Below, piece by piece: positions 23,874 to 36,097 of a DNA stretch of 64,000 nucleotides. Source of the DNA: Calonectria ilicicola (taxonomy: Eukaryota > Ascomycota > Sordariomycetes > Hypocreales > Nectriaceae); assembly GCA_020809705.1 (NCBI GenBank), contig CP085825.1:8184001-8248000 (forward strand), read 5' to 3'. The notes beneath the pieces were generated by a model that worked only from the letters and a program-made list of their open reading frames with translations, had not been told where the DNA came from and did no database searches. The first letter of the stretch is position 1; every line of letters starts with the position of its first letter. A program made the position numbers and the translations under genes.

Positions 23874-25077
23874 CATTGTCTCGGTGGCGTTATTGGTAGC
23901 AAAGAATAGAGGAATGATTGGATATACAAGTTTCAAGAGACCATTGAAAATTTTGATACAGCGCAATGTACGTTTTCGATTTGGGCCATGTCGAGCGGAG
24001 ATCTGGAGAGATCAGAGTACTGAAACCAAAGATGACTCGGTTCCACTTTTGGTAATATTAGACCATTATGGGCTGTGTGCACTACCTCCCCTAGCCACTT
24101 TGATCAGAATTTGGCGGAGCTTGAAGCAGAGATGAAAGATTGAGTCGAACACGTCAAAACAGTGAATGCATTTAGTCCCGCCCGAATGACATTACTATGT
24201 TGAGAATCGGTCAAATCAACTCAATTTCCAAATCATTTGGATCATATATAAACAAGAACGCTATTTAAATCCATCCTATGTACACTTTGATGTTGAGTGG
24301 AATGTGACTATGTCGCGTTTTGGCCTCGGTGCTTGAATGGCTGCTAGAACGTAGGAAGATTTTTGGCTCTTAATGAGAATAATAGGCATATCCCAAACGC
24401 GTTAGCGGCAAGGCACGTTTCCTCCCTTTTGGAGGACAAGCACCTCAACTGTGTGATATCACTTTGTTAATAATCTTGCGAGAGTCCTGGGAAATTCTAC
24501 TTGCAATAGAAACAGGGAACCAGAATGTACTGTTCTACACCTCCCTTGCTGGTGAAATATGGACATGGTTTGTGTTGAAAAGGTGATGGCTCCCATATTT
24601 GGACATGTTCCTGTTCTAGCGCGTCTCGTGGCAACCAAAACATGCAGCAATTCCTGACTAGATTGCATGAGAATTTCATATCGATGATCAAATTCGAATG
24701 CACAAGGCTACATAATATCTGTGAGATTTGTAGCACTGAGCAATTGACGAATAATTTGCTCGTCGTTCAACCATGACCGGCGAGGACAGGCCCTTTCCAG
24801 GTCGATTACTGACCGGGCCACGTGCTGGACCCAAGGCTATGGGCGCCTTTCATCCATATGCACTTATTTTAGAGTGCACAGTGCTAAATGCGGTTAGAGG
24901 ATTGCGTGCAAGTTTTGACGAAGAGGTGCTCCCATCCAAGACGTTGATGAAATGCTTGACTTGCTGGAGATATTGATCAGGACTCTTCCCGCAAGGTTAA
25001 GAGATACTCTGGCTTCGGAAGAGACATTCTTCAATAAACACTATTACCTGACACCTATTATATTCTTTATTTTCCTT
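23874..25077. other. Spacer with possible gene relics, nothing firm
   Basis: Between 24,770 and 25,040 two plus-strand frames read LNAVRGLRASFDEEVLPSKT and DEMLDLLEILIRTLPARLRD, in different frames and only a few bases apart. This could be the frameshifted remnant of a gene, but no family is recognised. The rest has no coding signal. Confidence 0.3.
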
Positions 25078-26881
25078 CTACTCGATTTCCTCTTTGTAAA
25101 GGCTTCCCTCTTTTTTAGCATTGGTATCCTTCTCGGTATTTCTTTTAGATGCGAATTCCAAGTCCAGGTTGACCCAGATATCTGGTCTATTGATTTGAGT
25201 GGCAACCTTATCTCGGAACACAAAAATACCAGGCTGCTTCTCGAAGTAACGATCAATATCTTCGAGTGTGCGACCTGATGTCTCTGGATAGAAGAGGAAA
25301 ACGATGGGCACAAAGACTGCGCAAGTCACTGCCCAGATGATCCAAAATCGATAACCCAAATTCGCAATTCCCGGTGGCGTGATTTGAGCCACCATATAGT
25401 TCATGATCCAGTTGCTAGACATGGCAAGAGCGGCGCCCTTGCCACGGAACGCGATGTGGTTAATCTCAGCAGGGTATAGCCACGGTACACCAAGCATGCC
25501 CATCCCGAAAGCTGCAAAGAATCCAAAGAACGCTGTGGTTGCAACAGCGCCCATTTTGTATTCGTTGGCTTTTCCCGTTTCGGAAAGACCCAATGTAATT
25601 GCAATCACGGTCCAGCAAATCGCGCAGCCGACCGCTGACCACATAAAGGTACGACGTCGCCCGTAGCGTTCAATTATAAAGTAAGTCAAGAATGAAAAGA
25701 TGAGATAGTCAATGGATCCTGCCGAGGCGAGAATTCGGGCTCTATTGATATTTGATTAGTTATCGTGTCTTTGCAGTCCAGATGTGGACTCACCGGAGCT
25801 CATCGAAATTGATTGCGTGGATGAAAATGTACCTGATCAGTTGAGTTATTATAAAGCTCCTTCGATAGATTGGAGGTGAACTTGCGTTTGAAAATACGAA
25901 GTGACATTAATGCCACTAAGTTGATTCATGGCTTGCATCCAAGCACCCAAGATCATCCTTCGGAGAACACCAGACGGGCCACGTCCCGTGATGAGTTGCC
26001 ACCAGCTATAGTCAATGGCATTTTCACGATCAAGGACATCTTTGATGATATCAAACTGTGTTCGTACAGACGGTGATTCTGGGCTTGCCCCATTGCCTTC
26101 TAGCGCAGCAAGCACTTCAAGAGCTTCGTCGAATTGACCTTTGCGAATCAGCAATCGTGGTGAGTCTGGAAGAAATGGACACATGAGCCAGACAAGAATT
26201 GTAAAAACTGCAATTTTGTGAGTTTGAAGTTGGAATGACGGGGGGGATTATATACTTGAAAGGTACGGTCAACTTACAAATTTGAAAGGCCAGAGGAAAC
26301 CTCCACGCCACGCTTCCAGGAGCAAACGAGAACCCCAGGGTCAACCAATTGGAGATAGAAAAGCCTGTGATGCAGTTGGCCATCTGTATTATAACCAACT
26401 TTCCGCGACTTTTCATTTTGCTAGTTTCCGCTTGCCAGACGCCTGCAGTAGCGGTATTCATACCCGTGCCTAAACCAGCAATCACTCGACCAGCCATCAT
26501 TTGACCCATGGACCAGCATGCGGTCTGGATGATGGCGCCAATAGCAATAATAGAACTACCGAGTAGCAAAGTGCGTGGCCGGCCAAATTTGTCACCAGTG
26601 TAGAGCGTTGATAGTGCACCAAAAAAGGCACCCAAGTTGTAGATGGAAGTCATTGTTCCCTGGCCTTCAGTTGAAGGGTTGCCCATTTGGTCGAGAAAGT
26701 TCTGTCCAACAAGGATATTCCCAAAGACTCCCTTTGAATAATGTGTAAGAAATTAATCTCAAAAACGACTTGCATCTGCGCGCACCTGATCATAGCCATA
26801 AAAGACTAATACCGTCGAGGCAGCCAACGAAATCCAAATGGTCAGAGCATCGCCCGAACCTCCTAGATATTTTCGTGCCAT
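25078..26881 (-). CDS. MFS sugar porter (hexose/disaccharide transporter)
   Basis: Plasma-membrane proton-coupled sugar importer, 12 helices. Five exons (26881-26786, 26731-26278, 26207-25898, 25832-25794, 25741-25078) give about 520 residues, typical for the family. Signatures are YGYDQ/GVFGN in helix 1, the GDKFGRPRTLL loop, AGRVIAGLGTGMNTATAGVW, FLPDSPRLLIRKGQFDEAL (PESPR motif), MNQLSGINVTSY, ERYGRRRTF, GVPWLYPAEINHIAFRGKGAALA and the late FYPETSGRTLEDIDRYF. The 39-nt fourth exon is needed to keep frame. Candidate CreA motifs lie upstream. It could serve sugars released by the GH115 enzyme 4.8 kb away, but that link is only proximity. Confidence 0.88.
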
Positions 26882-27717
26882 CTTGGGCCTAGTAACAGAA
26901 GCTGGACGTGTCTGAATTCTGCAAGCTACAAGTTAGAATTGGTATTTGGGAAATGAAGTTGCCGAGAGCTATAGAAGCTCCTTATGTTTTATGCCAATCA
27001 TGGGCTCGCCTCGCCTATCTTTAAGAGTCGGGTTAGAAGCCAGATTCATTGCGAAACATTTTGTGTTCATCAATATCTACTGCATATAAGTAGTGGACAA
27101 GATGACGTAAATGTTCTACCGACGGCTCCCCGGTTGTTGTCGTGGGGACTTTGCGGAGGTTTTTCGCGGGGTCGGGGGGACTTTCCCGCGTGGGATTACA
27201 ATATCGCGGGGTTATGAGATTGTGGGGCTGTGTTTCGGATTCCCCTTTTCGGATGTCTTTCGACATGCATGTTTTGTCATCATTCCAATGATTGGCGGGA
27301 GGAAATCTACTCGTGCAAAGGTGGTCATGCTTGTCTCTTGAGGCAGGTATCTCTGTAGCGCCTAGACCTACTACTGATTACAAGTTGTAAGATAAGACGC
27401 AGAATTATTGCATTGAGACTGCCCCATGTCAACTGAACCCTCCTAACTTTCACCACGAGAATCACTTAATTACTTTAACATGGAAATATCATTGAAATTC
27501 AAAGCCACTCAAATAACAGAGCTAAACAGATTGCTCAAGAGTAGTTCACCATTCATCCAACCACATAAACATCCTTCGACTGCCAATCACACGACAGCCT
27601 TCCTCAGAGCGATAATCATGCGGCCCTGTTTAGAACATTTCTAAAGTCGCCCTCAAACAGGACCTGAAGACCTAGGTCAATGATACCTATAATGGTACAG
27701 AATCTTTTATAGAGTGA
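26882..27717. promoter_or_regulatory. Upstream region of sugar porter
   Basis: No gene is supported. The stretch 27,110-27,280 is unusually G-rich for this region and holds repeated CreA-like motifs, listed separately. Further right the sequence is unremarkable and forms the 3' side of the next gene. Confidence 0.4.
27142..27227 (+). promoter_or_regulatory. Cluster of CreA-type motifs (SYGGRG)
   Basis: Five matches lie within 86 bp: GTGGGG at 27142, GCGGAG at 27153, GCGGGG at 27166, GCGGGG at 27206 and GTGGGG at 27222. SYGGRG is the known consensus of the carbon-catabolite repressor CreA/CRE1. The cluster is about 260-350 nt upstream of the sugar porter start, so glucose repression is plausible. 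Confidence 0.4.
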
Positions 27718-28026
27718 TCATCCAAAGCCTAGCTCACAGCAAAAGTTAACCGAATTACCGGCTCTCTCCTCTGCAATAGTTTTGACATGGCTGTGTACCT
27801 TGGAGCGTGAGATATACGTTCAAAATCAACGAAAGAAGTTGCAGACCCAAATTGCCTTGGTGAGTCTTACTCATACATTTGCTTTTGCGCTGTAGCTCAT
27901 AGACCCGCTGTCTTGCCAGCATTGAAAGTTGATATCCTGTAGGATGTCATCAATTGAAGGTCCAAGGTAGTCTAATACAGCCTCCTTAGAATAGGTCTCT
28001 GCGGATGATGTACCCACACATGGTAG

Positions 28027-28868
28027 CTAAGCACTCAGGAGCCCAAGGAGGCCCAGCTGGATGTTCGAATCTGGTTCCGTCGGTAAGGGATAGTTCGGTC
28101 GACAGTCTTGAAGACCATATCGTAATACTTCAATCAACCTGTCTCTTTCCTCTTTCAACCTGTTCCTTTCGTAGTGAGAGATTTCTTTATCGGGCTTAGT
28201 CAATGATTCTATTAGTTCGTTTATGGGAGAGTGCTGATCACTAAATCAAACCTCAGTTCAAGTTCCAATGAATATTAACAAAAGATGGTTACAAACCTCA
28301 GCAATCCTGATAAATGGCATAGCGTCTGGAGTCTATTCAAGTCCATTTTCTTTTGCAGCGAGGCAAGCATCTGGCTGTGCATTATGAGTCGCCATTCTAC
28401 ACACAGACTAGTTGGGTATAACGCTGGTCGCTTCATCTTCAGCCTCTCGGTAAAGGTCTTTAGTTGAGCGGAAATCTGAGTACAGCTCTTAAGAGTAGTT
28501 AGAATTTCATTCGAGATTTCTGAGTTTGATTCAAGCAGCTCTGGTGGGCGCGGCATTTTTAATAGTCCCGCATGCAAGGCACTGCTTTTTAAGTAAAATA
28601 TTTCCAGCTTCATTTTGAGCCCCATTTCAAACCCTATTTCAAGCTCAGTGTCAACTCCCGAAAAGGAGCCTCGGATTTGAGTGATGTGTTTTAGATGGTT
28701 GGATAAAGAATTGATGTTGTCAAGATTGCTTGAGGCTGAATAAAGAACTGAAAGAAAATCCATTACGAAGTTGAGTGAATGGCATTCCCATCGACCTGTG
28801 ACCGGGTTGCATCTGCTTTGAACCCAATGCTGGATCCAACAGCCGGCATCTGGTTGGGGCCTGCCCAT
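28027..28868 (-). CDS. Unrecognised helical protein, possibly ending early at an internal TAG
   Basis: Two exons (28868-28297 and 28240-28027) give about 261 residues. The first part reads as alpha-helical, with MDFLSVLYSASSNLDNINSL and ILTTLKSCTQISAQLKTFTERLK. The second exon starts with a charged coil, LIESLTKPDKEISHYERNRL. No family is recognised and no membrane segment or signal is seen. Coding-like sequence continues in the same frame beyond the TAG at 28029-28027, so the true protein may be longer and this copy broken. An in-frame stop just 5' of the ATG at 28868 sets the start unless there is an upstream exon. Confidence 0.5.
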
Positions 28869-29860
28869 GACCGCAGTCTAGAACAAATGTGCTTTCATGA
28901 GATAATGCCGTTTGTCAGATTTGTTCATTTTGGAGGAGGGAATAATCAGGTGGTTAAAACAGGCAGAAAGATATTCGGACAACCTAAACCAATTTAGCCG
29001 TGTTTGGTGGGGTGGCTGTGCTCCACATAAGATGAGGAGGTCCTGGATCATGCTTCGTGTTCGCGATTAAATCCGTAATCAGCATCAGCTGTAAATTATG
29101 TTTACTTAATCACTGTAAATATCAAGCCTGTAAATAATAGAACTGATCTGTAGCCAAAGCCGCCTCGTAGACACTTTTGAGTTGTTTGTTGATATCTGGT
29201 AGCGAGTGATGAGATCCACCCTTGGCTCGTCATTAAGCGGAGGCGACTGACAAGGCTGTTTCTGCTCTCTCTTTCGCGCTTGTTTGCATGTTGAGCATCT
29301 AAGAAGGGAACCTCTCATTACTGTTGTCTCCATCTATTTCTTTTTGTTTTCCTACACATAAGTCTAGCTATCCAGCAAAGTGATGACAGTATAGCCTTCC
29401 CCATTTACTTTCACAGCAAGTTCAAAAAACATTCATATTCGTGATCTCGTTCTGGCTTGTGAGTGTGTCAATGTTGAGGACCCATGTCCGCGACATAAGC
29501 CTGGCGGGGACAGGTCCTTCGATATTCTATAAATATATATGGAGGGCAAGAGCTCGGTGGAAGTGTTCACGCAACCCAGGATATGCAGAAGCACATCCAT
29601 CGACTTCGAGGTTGGCTCGCTGGATTTGCTTAGGAATGGCCGTGTTCGTCCCTGACTGCATGACACAAAACAAGAAGAGAATTACACTTCCAAGATACCT
29701 CGACAATGCAGCATCGACACAACACTTGCGATAAGGCAGAACCTAGCTCTTAATATAACTTGGTTACTTTTAATTGATCTGACCGATTGAATTATCACCA
29801 GCGGTAACAACCTTCCTTGTTTATGTCGGCACGCCTGATCCTGACTGCCAACACGAACCG
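28869..29860. other. Spacer, no supported gene
   Basis: Short open frames on both strands (29106-29333 minus, 29441-29734 plus) show no family features or consistent splice context. Nothing else is recognised. Confidence 0.4.
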
Positions 29861-31258
29861 TTACAATTCGTCAAGACCGTCCCAAAGTGTGATAACCAAC
29901 CAGTGCGAGCGAAGCGTAGCTTTCTCCTCCTTTCTTTCCTTGGGTATATTCTTCATAGATCTACCCTTCCCGCTGCCTTCTACGTTGAGCATCTTTTTCT
30001 CCCATTTATCCGCCTTAGACATGAGGTCTTTATCCTCAGTGGCGCGGAGATCAGCAGCGATCCGGGTGATATCATCCTCGCTGAGGGCCTGTGGGTTATC
30101 CGAGAGCTCTTTGAGGCGGTTGGAGATTGCTTTCCGATCAAGATGTTTATTCAGATGTTTGTTTTGGAAGTTATTGATCTTCTGGAGAGCGTTCTTGGCC
30201 GGAGGCTTCGGCTCCGGCGGGACGTCGAGCTTCAGGGGCGCCAGCCACGGCTGCATCGCACGCACTCGATTTTCAGCAACACTAGCTACGACACACCCAC
30301 TGTCGATAGGCATGGTGAGTGGAGCGTCGTCTGGGATGTGGGCAATTTCTCTTAGCTCGTCGAGACTACGCTGTGCTGCGTGAAGGCCTCGGGGATGAAA
30401 GAATTCGTCATTGGCCCTGCGCAGAAAGGTAGCAGCACGACGGTTAAATACCTTTTGCTGGCCTGCCTGGAGCCCTATTGTCGTCGCAAGGCTGATCATC
30501 TGTGAAATACCCGTGGGGTCAAAAGCAAACAGCATGTTGGTAATGTTTACTGCCTGTAGCTTTTGCGAGGCCGTACACACCAGATTCAATCCGTCGAGGA
30601 AGGCGATGAAATCGACCTCTGATACACCATGCGGTGCTAGTGCCGGGGAGTACATCCGTGCGTACTTGTTGACGCTCGATCCAGGCGGCTGTGTATAAGT
30701 CCATAATTTGCTCTGTGTGAGGTGCGGGACTGCCACGGGTTTGACGAGTGGGGGGCCGACTGCGTAAGGTGGAGATGCTGCTGTCTGGACAAAGCGCATA
30801 GCCTGGGACAAGATCTCCTCGTCCTCCGGGTACGGTGGATATGACGCTCCGGCTGGGACCTGAGGAGTTAAGGTATCCTGGCCTTGGGCGCATGTGCTGG
30901 CCGAGTTGGTGCTGGCCTGGACAGACACTTCTTGTTTCACGTCACTGGCCGGCGGCGCAAGTGTAGCGAGGTAGTTGTTACTCACATCCTGGCTGTAGTT
31001 GTCGGGGTAAGATCTAGAAAGGGTATGCGCTCCGTAGCCAGCTGTCTGGTTGGGCCGGGGAGGCAGATGCGGCGATGGCTCACCATTGTTAGTAGCGGCT
31101 GATGCCTGGTCGGTTCTCCAAGCGCCGCTCTGATCAAGGCCAGGCGTCGGCTGCGGTACCTGATAACTTGACGGCGGGCCCATGGGATATTGAAAATTTT
31201 CCTGTCCATATTGTGGGTTATATTGGGGCAACCTAGGTGGTGGGATGTGAGAGGCCAT
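29861..31258 (-). CDS. Hypothetical protein with Pro/Gln/Tyr-rich N-terminus
   Basis: An intronless 465-residue frame. Residues 1-150 are low-complexity and rich in Pro, Gln, Ser and Tyr, probably disordered (MASHIPPPRLPQYNPQYGQ onward). Residues about 180-320 look like a folded domain, with TQSKLWTYTQPPGSSVNKYA, VSEVDFIAFLDGLNLVCTAS, INMLFAF-like helices and AATFLRRANDEFFHPRGLHA. The C-terminal ~130 residues are lysine/arginine-rich and helical (KNALQKINNFQNKHLNKHLD, SKADKWEKKMLNVEGSGKGR). I recall similar anonymous proteins in filamentous fungi but know no function. No signal peptide or membrane helix is seen. Base composition is GC-balanced and the frame is unbroken. Confidence 0.75.
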   Translation of the reverse strand: MASHIPPPRLPQYNPQYGQENFQYPMGPPSSYQVPQPTPGLDQSGAWRTDQASAATNNGEPSPHLPPRPNQTAGYGAHTLSRSYPDNYSQDVSNNYLATLAPPASDVKQEVSVQASTNSASTCAQGQDTLTPQVPAGASYPPYPEDEEILSQAMRFVQTAASPPYAVGPPLVKPVAVPHLTQSKLWTYTQPPGSSVNKYARMYSPALAPHGVSEVDFIAFLDGLNLVCTASQKLQAVNITNMLFAFDPTGISQMISLATTIGLQAGQQKVFNRRAATFLRRANDEFFHPRGLHAAQRSLDELREIAHIPDDAPLTMPIDSGCVVASVAENRVRAMQPWLAPLKLDVPPEPKPPAKNALQKINNFQNKHLNKHLDRKAISNRLKELSDNPQALSEDDITRIAADLRATEDKDLMSKADKWEKKMLNVEGSGKGRSMKNIPKERKEEKATLRSHWLVITLWDGLDEL

Positions 31259-32665
31259 AGTGGATGCAAGCTTAGAGAGACACTACAAGCAGTAGTAGCT
31301 GATGGAGTTGCTTCCTGCGTCTTCGATGAAGCTGGGTAGCTTAGCGAACATGCGGAGATGCCAAGAGTTTTCTGGAGCAAGCAACTAACCTCGGTCGCAA
31401 ATTTCTAGTTTTCGACTTCATCTATATATCGTGAGTAAAGGAATTAAGGAGGGGGTGGTGACACCATGCGACTCGTCTGGGCTAGATGATAGAGTCGGGG
31501 AACTAGGGCCAATAGCAGTTGATTCTGAACAATCCCTGGTCGGAACTTTCCTGATCCCGTGTAGCAGACGGCTGGACCCTAGAGTCGGCGAACTGGGAAC
31601 GAATAGCAATTGATTCCGAACAACCCCTGGTCCGGACTTTTGTTGATCCCATATTGCAGACGGTTAGGCTACTGCTATTGACATGAATAATGAGATACCT
31701 TGCTAAAGCCCTAGCTGGATCTCACGTAAGCTTCAGGTTGGTAGCTATGATATGAGCTTATATCCTGCGGTTAATAGCAAACAGGGGGGACGAAAGGCCC
31801 TCGGGCCCCACTACCCTTGGTCTTACAGGCATAGCTAAAGGCTTGATGTTACACTCGTAAGTTTCAGCTTGATCCGCTTTTTGCAAAATATGTCCATTTT
31901 GGGCAAGCAGGCTGCAATGCAACTAGAAATTCGGGTTGGCGCTGCCATCCTTGCGGGAGCATACTGGCTAATGAAAAGGTGAAGAGACAGCTGAGCTTCT
32001 ACAACTTGTCATGGCCGATTTAACTGCAGACCTTAGCAGACGATCAACCTGAACGAGTTTTGTCCGACGTTCGTACTGCTTAAAATAGATAATGTAGCTG
32101 AATTCACAACTGTATTCATGGATGTTTATTTCATTGTCAATACTTGGTGTGATAGATAGCATATACAAGACACCCTCTGTGAGTTTGTCACTTTTTGACT
32201 TTCAAGTGGAGCTGACGGGGCTGAACTTCATGGGAGAGGCAATGATTCCGCTTATACTTGGACATCTACAACAAAGCCGCAATAGTGGTCAAGGCCAACC
32301 AATTCATTGATGGCCTAGAGTAGCATTCACCTCGTGTTTCCAGTAAGCACTACGGAATACGGAGTACTGAATATAGTATATATGCACAGGACGGTATTGA
32401 GCTGATATCTACAGTGTAATTTCCAGAGTCCTGTACTGAGGTACAACTAAAAATAAATCTGCCTGGTCGTGCCAAATGGTTAAGTGATTGTTATTTGATT
32501 GAGTTATTACATCGAAACAGACATCTCACAAAAAGGCCTAAATATTGCTCGACCATAGCCGTAGCATGGCCAGCTCTTTTCTTGTCGGTTAACAAGTCTA
32601 CCTTCTTCAGCCGCCATTCGTTTCCAATAATTCTTCTTACTTCGTCCCATCTTCGTGTCAACATT
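31259..32665. other. Spacer with 90-bp duplication, otherwise featureless
   Basis: No gene is supported. It holds the tandem duplication at 31491-31670 and the presumed promoter of the S33 peptidase gene. Confidence 0.45.
31491..31670. repeat. Tandem duplication, two 90-bp copies
   Basis: AGAGTCGGGGAACT at 31491 recurs as AGAGTCGGCGAACT at 31581. The copies stay aligned through GATTCTGAACAATCCCTGGT versus GATTCCGAACAACCCCTGGT and the GCAGACGG stretch. The differences include transitions but are not confined to C-to-T. Confidence 0.75.
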
Positions 32666-34164
32666 ATGCGATCTCAACTTCTATTCGCGACCCTCGTTAG
32701 CTCTGCGTCGCTCGCTAGCGGGGGCACTATACGCCCGCAAAGCTCTCCAGCAACCCCAATCCAATGGGGCCCTTGTCCAAGTGATCTTCCCAAAGATGTG
32801 GACTGTGCCCAATACCAAGTTCCGCTCGACTACAGCAAGCCGGATGGCCAGGCGATAACACTCGCTGCTATACGCACCAAGTCAAAAAGTAAAAGTCCCA
32901 AGGGAAGCGTCTTTCTGAACCCGGGCGGCCCTGGGAGCTCGGGCATAGCAGCTGTCCTCTCAATCCAGCCCGGCTCGCAGCTTTTGAACTCCTCGCAGAC
33001 TTTGACCTTGTGGGCGTCGACCCGCGCGGCGTGGGACAGAGCACCCCCATCAAGTGCGATCCAGCAATCTGGAACAAGCGGGTTCCAACCTTGGTTGATA
33101 ACGAGACTCAGTTTGATGCCATGGTTCAGCACTGGAAGAATGCTGGTGAGAGCTGCAGGGAGCTGACGGGTCCGTTGCTAGATTTTATGGACACGAAGAA
33201 CGTAGCACGCGACTTTGAACAGCTTCGTCAAGCAGTTGGGGAGAGCAAATTCAACTTTGTTGGATTATCGTATGGCTCGCAAATTGGGTATACATATGCA
33301 GAAATGTTTCCGAGTAAAGTTGGCCGAATGGTTCTCGACGGCATAGTAGATCACACAAAGTCACGAGTCTATGCTGTGGAAGCTGAAGCCAATACCCTGG
33401 AGACCACGCTGCACAAGTTCATTGACTGGTGCGGGAACAATAATACTTGCGCACTTCACAACAACACCGATATTGCAGGCTTTATTAAAAGACTGGCTGC
33501 CAAAGCCGAAGTCAGCCCTATCCCGGCACCGAACTGCCAACAAACTGGTCAGAGCCCGTGTCAGCCCAGTGTTAATCGCGAAGACATTATTGCTGGCATC
33601 CAAAAAGGACTCATCCTAAAGACAGGCATACCTCCATATCAACCTGGTTGGAGCGAACTCGCAGAATATCTGCTTGCAGCTAGCAAAGGTGATGCGTCCG
33701 GCTTGTCAGCTCACTACTATGCAGAGGAGACCGACACGACGGGCGATTTCGCGTCACTTGCAGTCGGATGCCAGGACTGGGAGCATGCCGAGGGCTTTGC
33801 CGACCTCCATGCCATTGAGTACATGACCAAAGTCTTCGCACCCATGACCCTTGGCATCACGCAAAGCTTGAGCTACGTGACAAGATGCGTTGCCTGGTCC
33901 ACTCGGTTGAAGAACCCCCAGCAACCAATTGGACAAGAGATTGCCGACGCGCCGGAGATTCTACTCGTCAACTCATTCTGGGATCCTGCCGCAAGTGTCC
34001 AATGGGCAGTTTCAATCGGAGAGCAGATTCCCAACTCTAGCCTCATTTTTCGCAATGGGAGTGGACATACGAGCTACGGCCTGAATGGAGATACCTCTAA
34101 GGCAATGAATGCTTTTCTTCTCACGGGAAAGATTCCATCTGATGGAACAACCTTCGAGTCATGA
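32666..34164 (+). pseudogene. Secreted S33 serine peptidase (tripeptidyl-aminopeptidase type), one-base frameshift
   Basis: Family members are secreted alpha/beta-hydrolase exopeptidases that trim N-terminal peptides. The start at 32666 gives a signal peptide (MRSQLLFATLVSSASLASG), then IQWGPCP, CAQYQVPLDYSKPDG and the oxyanion loop FLNPGGPGSSG. At 33001 the reading frame must shift by one base for the family to continue as FDLVGVDPRGVGQSTP. Downstream come the nucleophile elbow VGLSYGSQIGYTYAEMFP, the acid region LLVNSFWDPAASVQWA and the histidine in NGSGHTSYG of the TAP-like C-terminal domain. The join is too short for an intron and has no usable donor. About 112 codons precede and 387 follow the shift. 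It is a probable recent pseudogene or an assembly error in a short T run. Confidence 0.82.
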
Positions 34165-34869
34165 GAGATTCTGTTAAACGGACATGGGGTACCATTGCAC
34201 TACGTATTATATTATATAATATATTTTATTTTTAATTTTTTATTATTTAATTTTAATTAATTTTAATTATAATTTATATCTATAGTAACGGCCACATCCG
34301 CCGATTGTTATTGTACAGTAATACACGTGCCCAGCCAACACTTCTTCATTGTCATCTTTGAGCAGCCTAGAGGAGTAACCTAAACAGGATTAAGCAATGC
34401 ATCAACCGCGGTCGTGCAACTGTCATCCACGGTACTTTTAGCCACAATAGGAAAAGATGGGAGAGACACGGTCAAGCAGAGGGCACCTAGGGTTCGGGTT
34501 TGGTCGGATCGGGGTGCGTGTATAAATCAGCCGCACACATCGCACATATTTAGGCTATCCACCGGCATTTGGAATGTTGACTTTCTTTCCCACAACCGGA
34601 GACAAATTCAAAAATAATTATGTTAAACTGAGTCAATTATATAATTCTGAGTGAGAGTATGTTATCTGCTAGAGTTGTCTTGAAGTGCAATATGGCTTAG
34701 TTCCCCACCTCAACTGCACCCTTGCCAACTTTCGATGTACTTAAAACTATGAATTTATTGAAAACGCTTATTTTCTCCTCTAGTGACAACTGGCTATCTG
34801 TGAATTGCAAATATAATCTGGTTAAGTATAAACTTCTGCTTGATGGAATCTTATAGATGTTAGTAATAT
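34165..34869. other. Transition from genic sequence to AT-rich block
   Basis: A short AT-only run (about 34,200-34,275) is followed by ~590 bp of normal composition. From about 34,870 the sequence becomes almost entirely A+T. No gene is supported. Confidence 0.5.
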
Positions 34870-36097
34870 ATTAGCTAAAAAATATAAGCTTTAAGATATT
34901 AGTAATAGTATATAGGGTTTAGCTAGTATTTTAGTAGTTATATTTAGCTAGTTAAAAGAGGACCTTAGCTTTTTTTATAAAGCTTATTTATTTAGTACTT
35001 TATTTTAAATAATTATATATTTTATTATTTAATTTATAAATATTTAATATTTTATTTTTTTTAAGCTTAGTATAAGGTTTTATTATAGTTATATACTAGT
35101 TATATATTAAGCTTACTAGCTCTTAGTTTTAACTAGTACTTATATAATAGTTACTAGTAGTATAATTAATATTTTAAGTAGTTATATAATTATAATTTTA
35201 TTTTATATTTTTAAATTAAATTTAATATTAAATAATTATAAAATAATTAGTTTTTAATAGTATTTTATATTTTAAAATATTTTTTATTTATAATTTATAA
35301 TATATAAGTAAAAAAATTTAGTAGTTCAATTAGAATAAATAATTATTTAAAGATTATAAATTAAAATATTAAAATTATATTAAGTAGTATATAAAATTAT
35401 ATACTTTATTAGTAAATTATATTAAACATTATAAATATAAAATTATTAGAATTATATAATATATATAATTAATAAATAAGTAAGAAAACTAAAATATATA
35501 TTTAATTATAATATTAATAAATTTATTTAAAATATAAAAATCTAAATTAATTAATAAATTAATTTACTTTATAAATAATTCTTTAAGTTATTATATTATT
35601 ATAACAGTTAAAAATTAAGAATCTTAGTTAATTTAAATTATTACTATTTTAATATAGTTATTTATTTTATTTAAATCCTTGGTTTCTTAGAATATATAAG
35701 AGAGTATACTTTTATTTAAATATGGTATTTTTATAATAATTGTGTCTAAAAGTTTAAATTAATATCTTATACTAAGGTCTTTTTATTTATTTAAATAATA
35801 ATATTATTTTTAGGTGATAAAGAGGTTTTTATACCAGAATGTAGCGTATTAGAAAAACAGGGCTATTATTATAACTTATAATATGCTTAAGCTGTTAATA
35901 ATAGTAAAATAAATGCTCACTTACCTTATAACCCTACATTAACTAATAAGAAAGTACTTATAAATAATCATTTATAATATTAATAATTACCTTATAATTA
36001 TTACCTTAATTACTAATATATTAAATAAAATTAATATAATAAGTATTTACTAGATAATAGTATATAAATAAATTAAAATCTACTTTTATAATTAATA

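Noticed and set aside
29106..29734. Two short frames with Cys- and Arg-rich peptides between the unknown genes
   Set aside because: CSTCKQARKREQKQPC resembles part of a zinc cluster but lacks the full cysteine pattern and any continuation.
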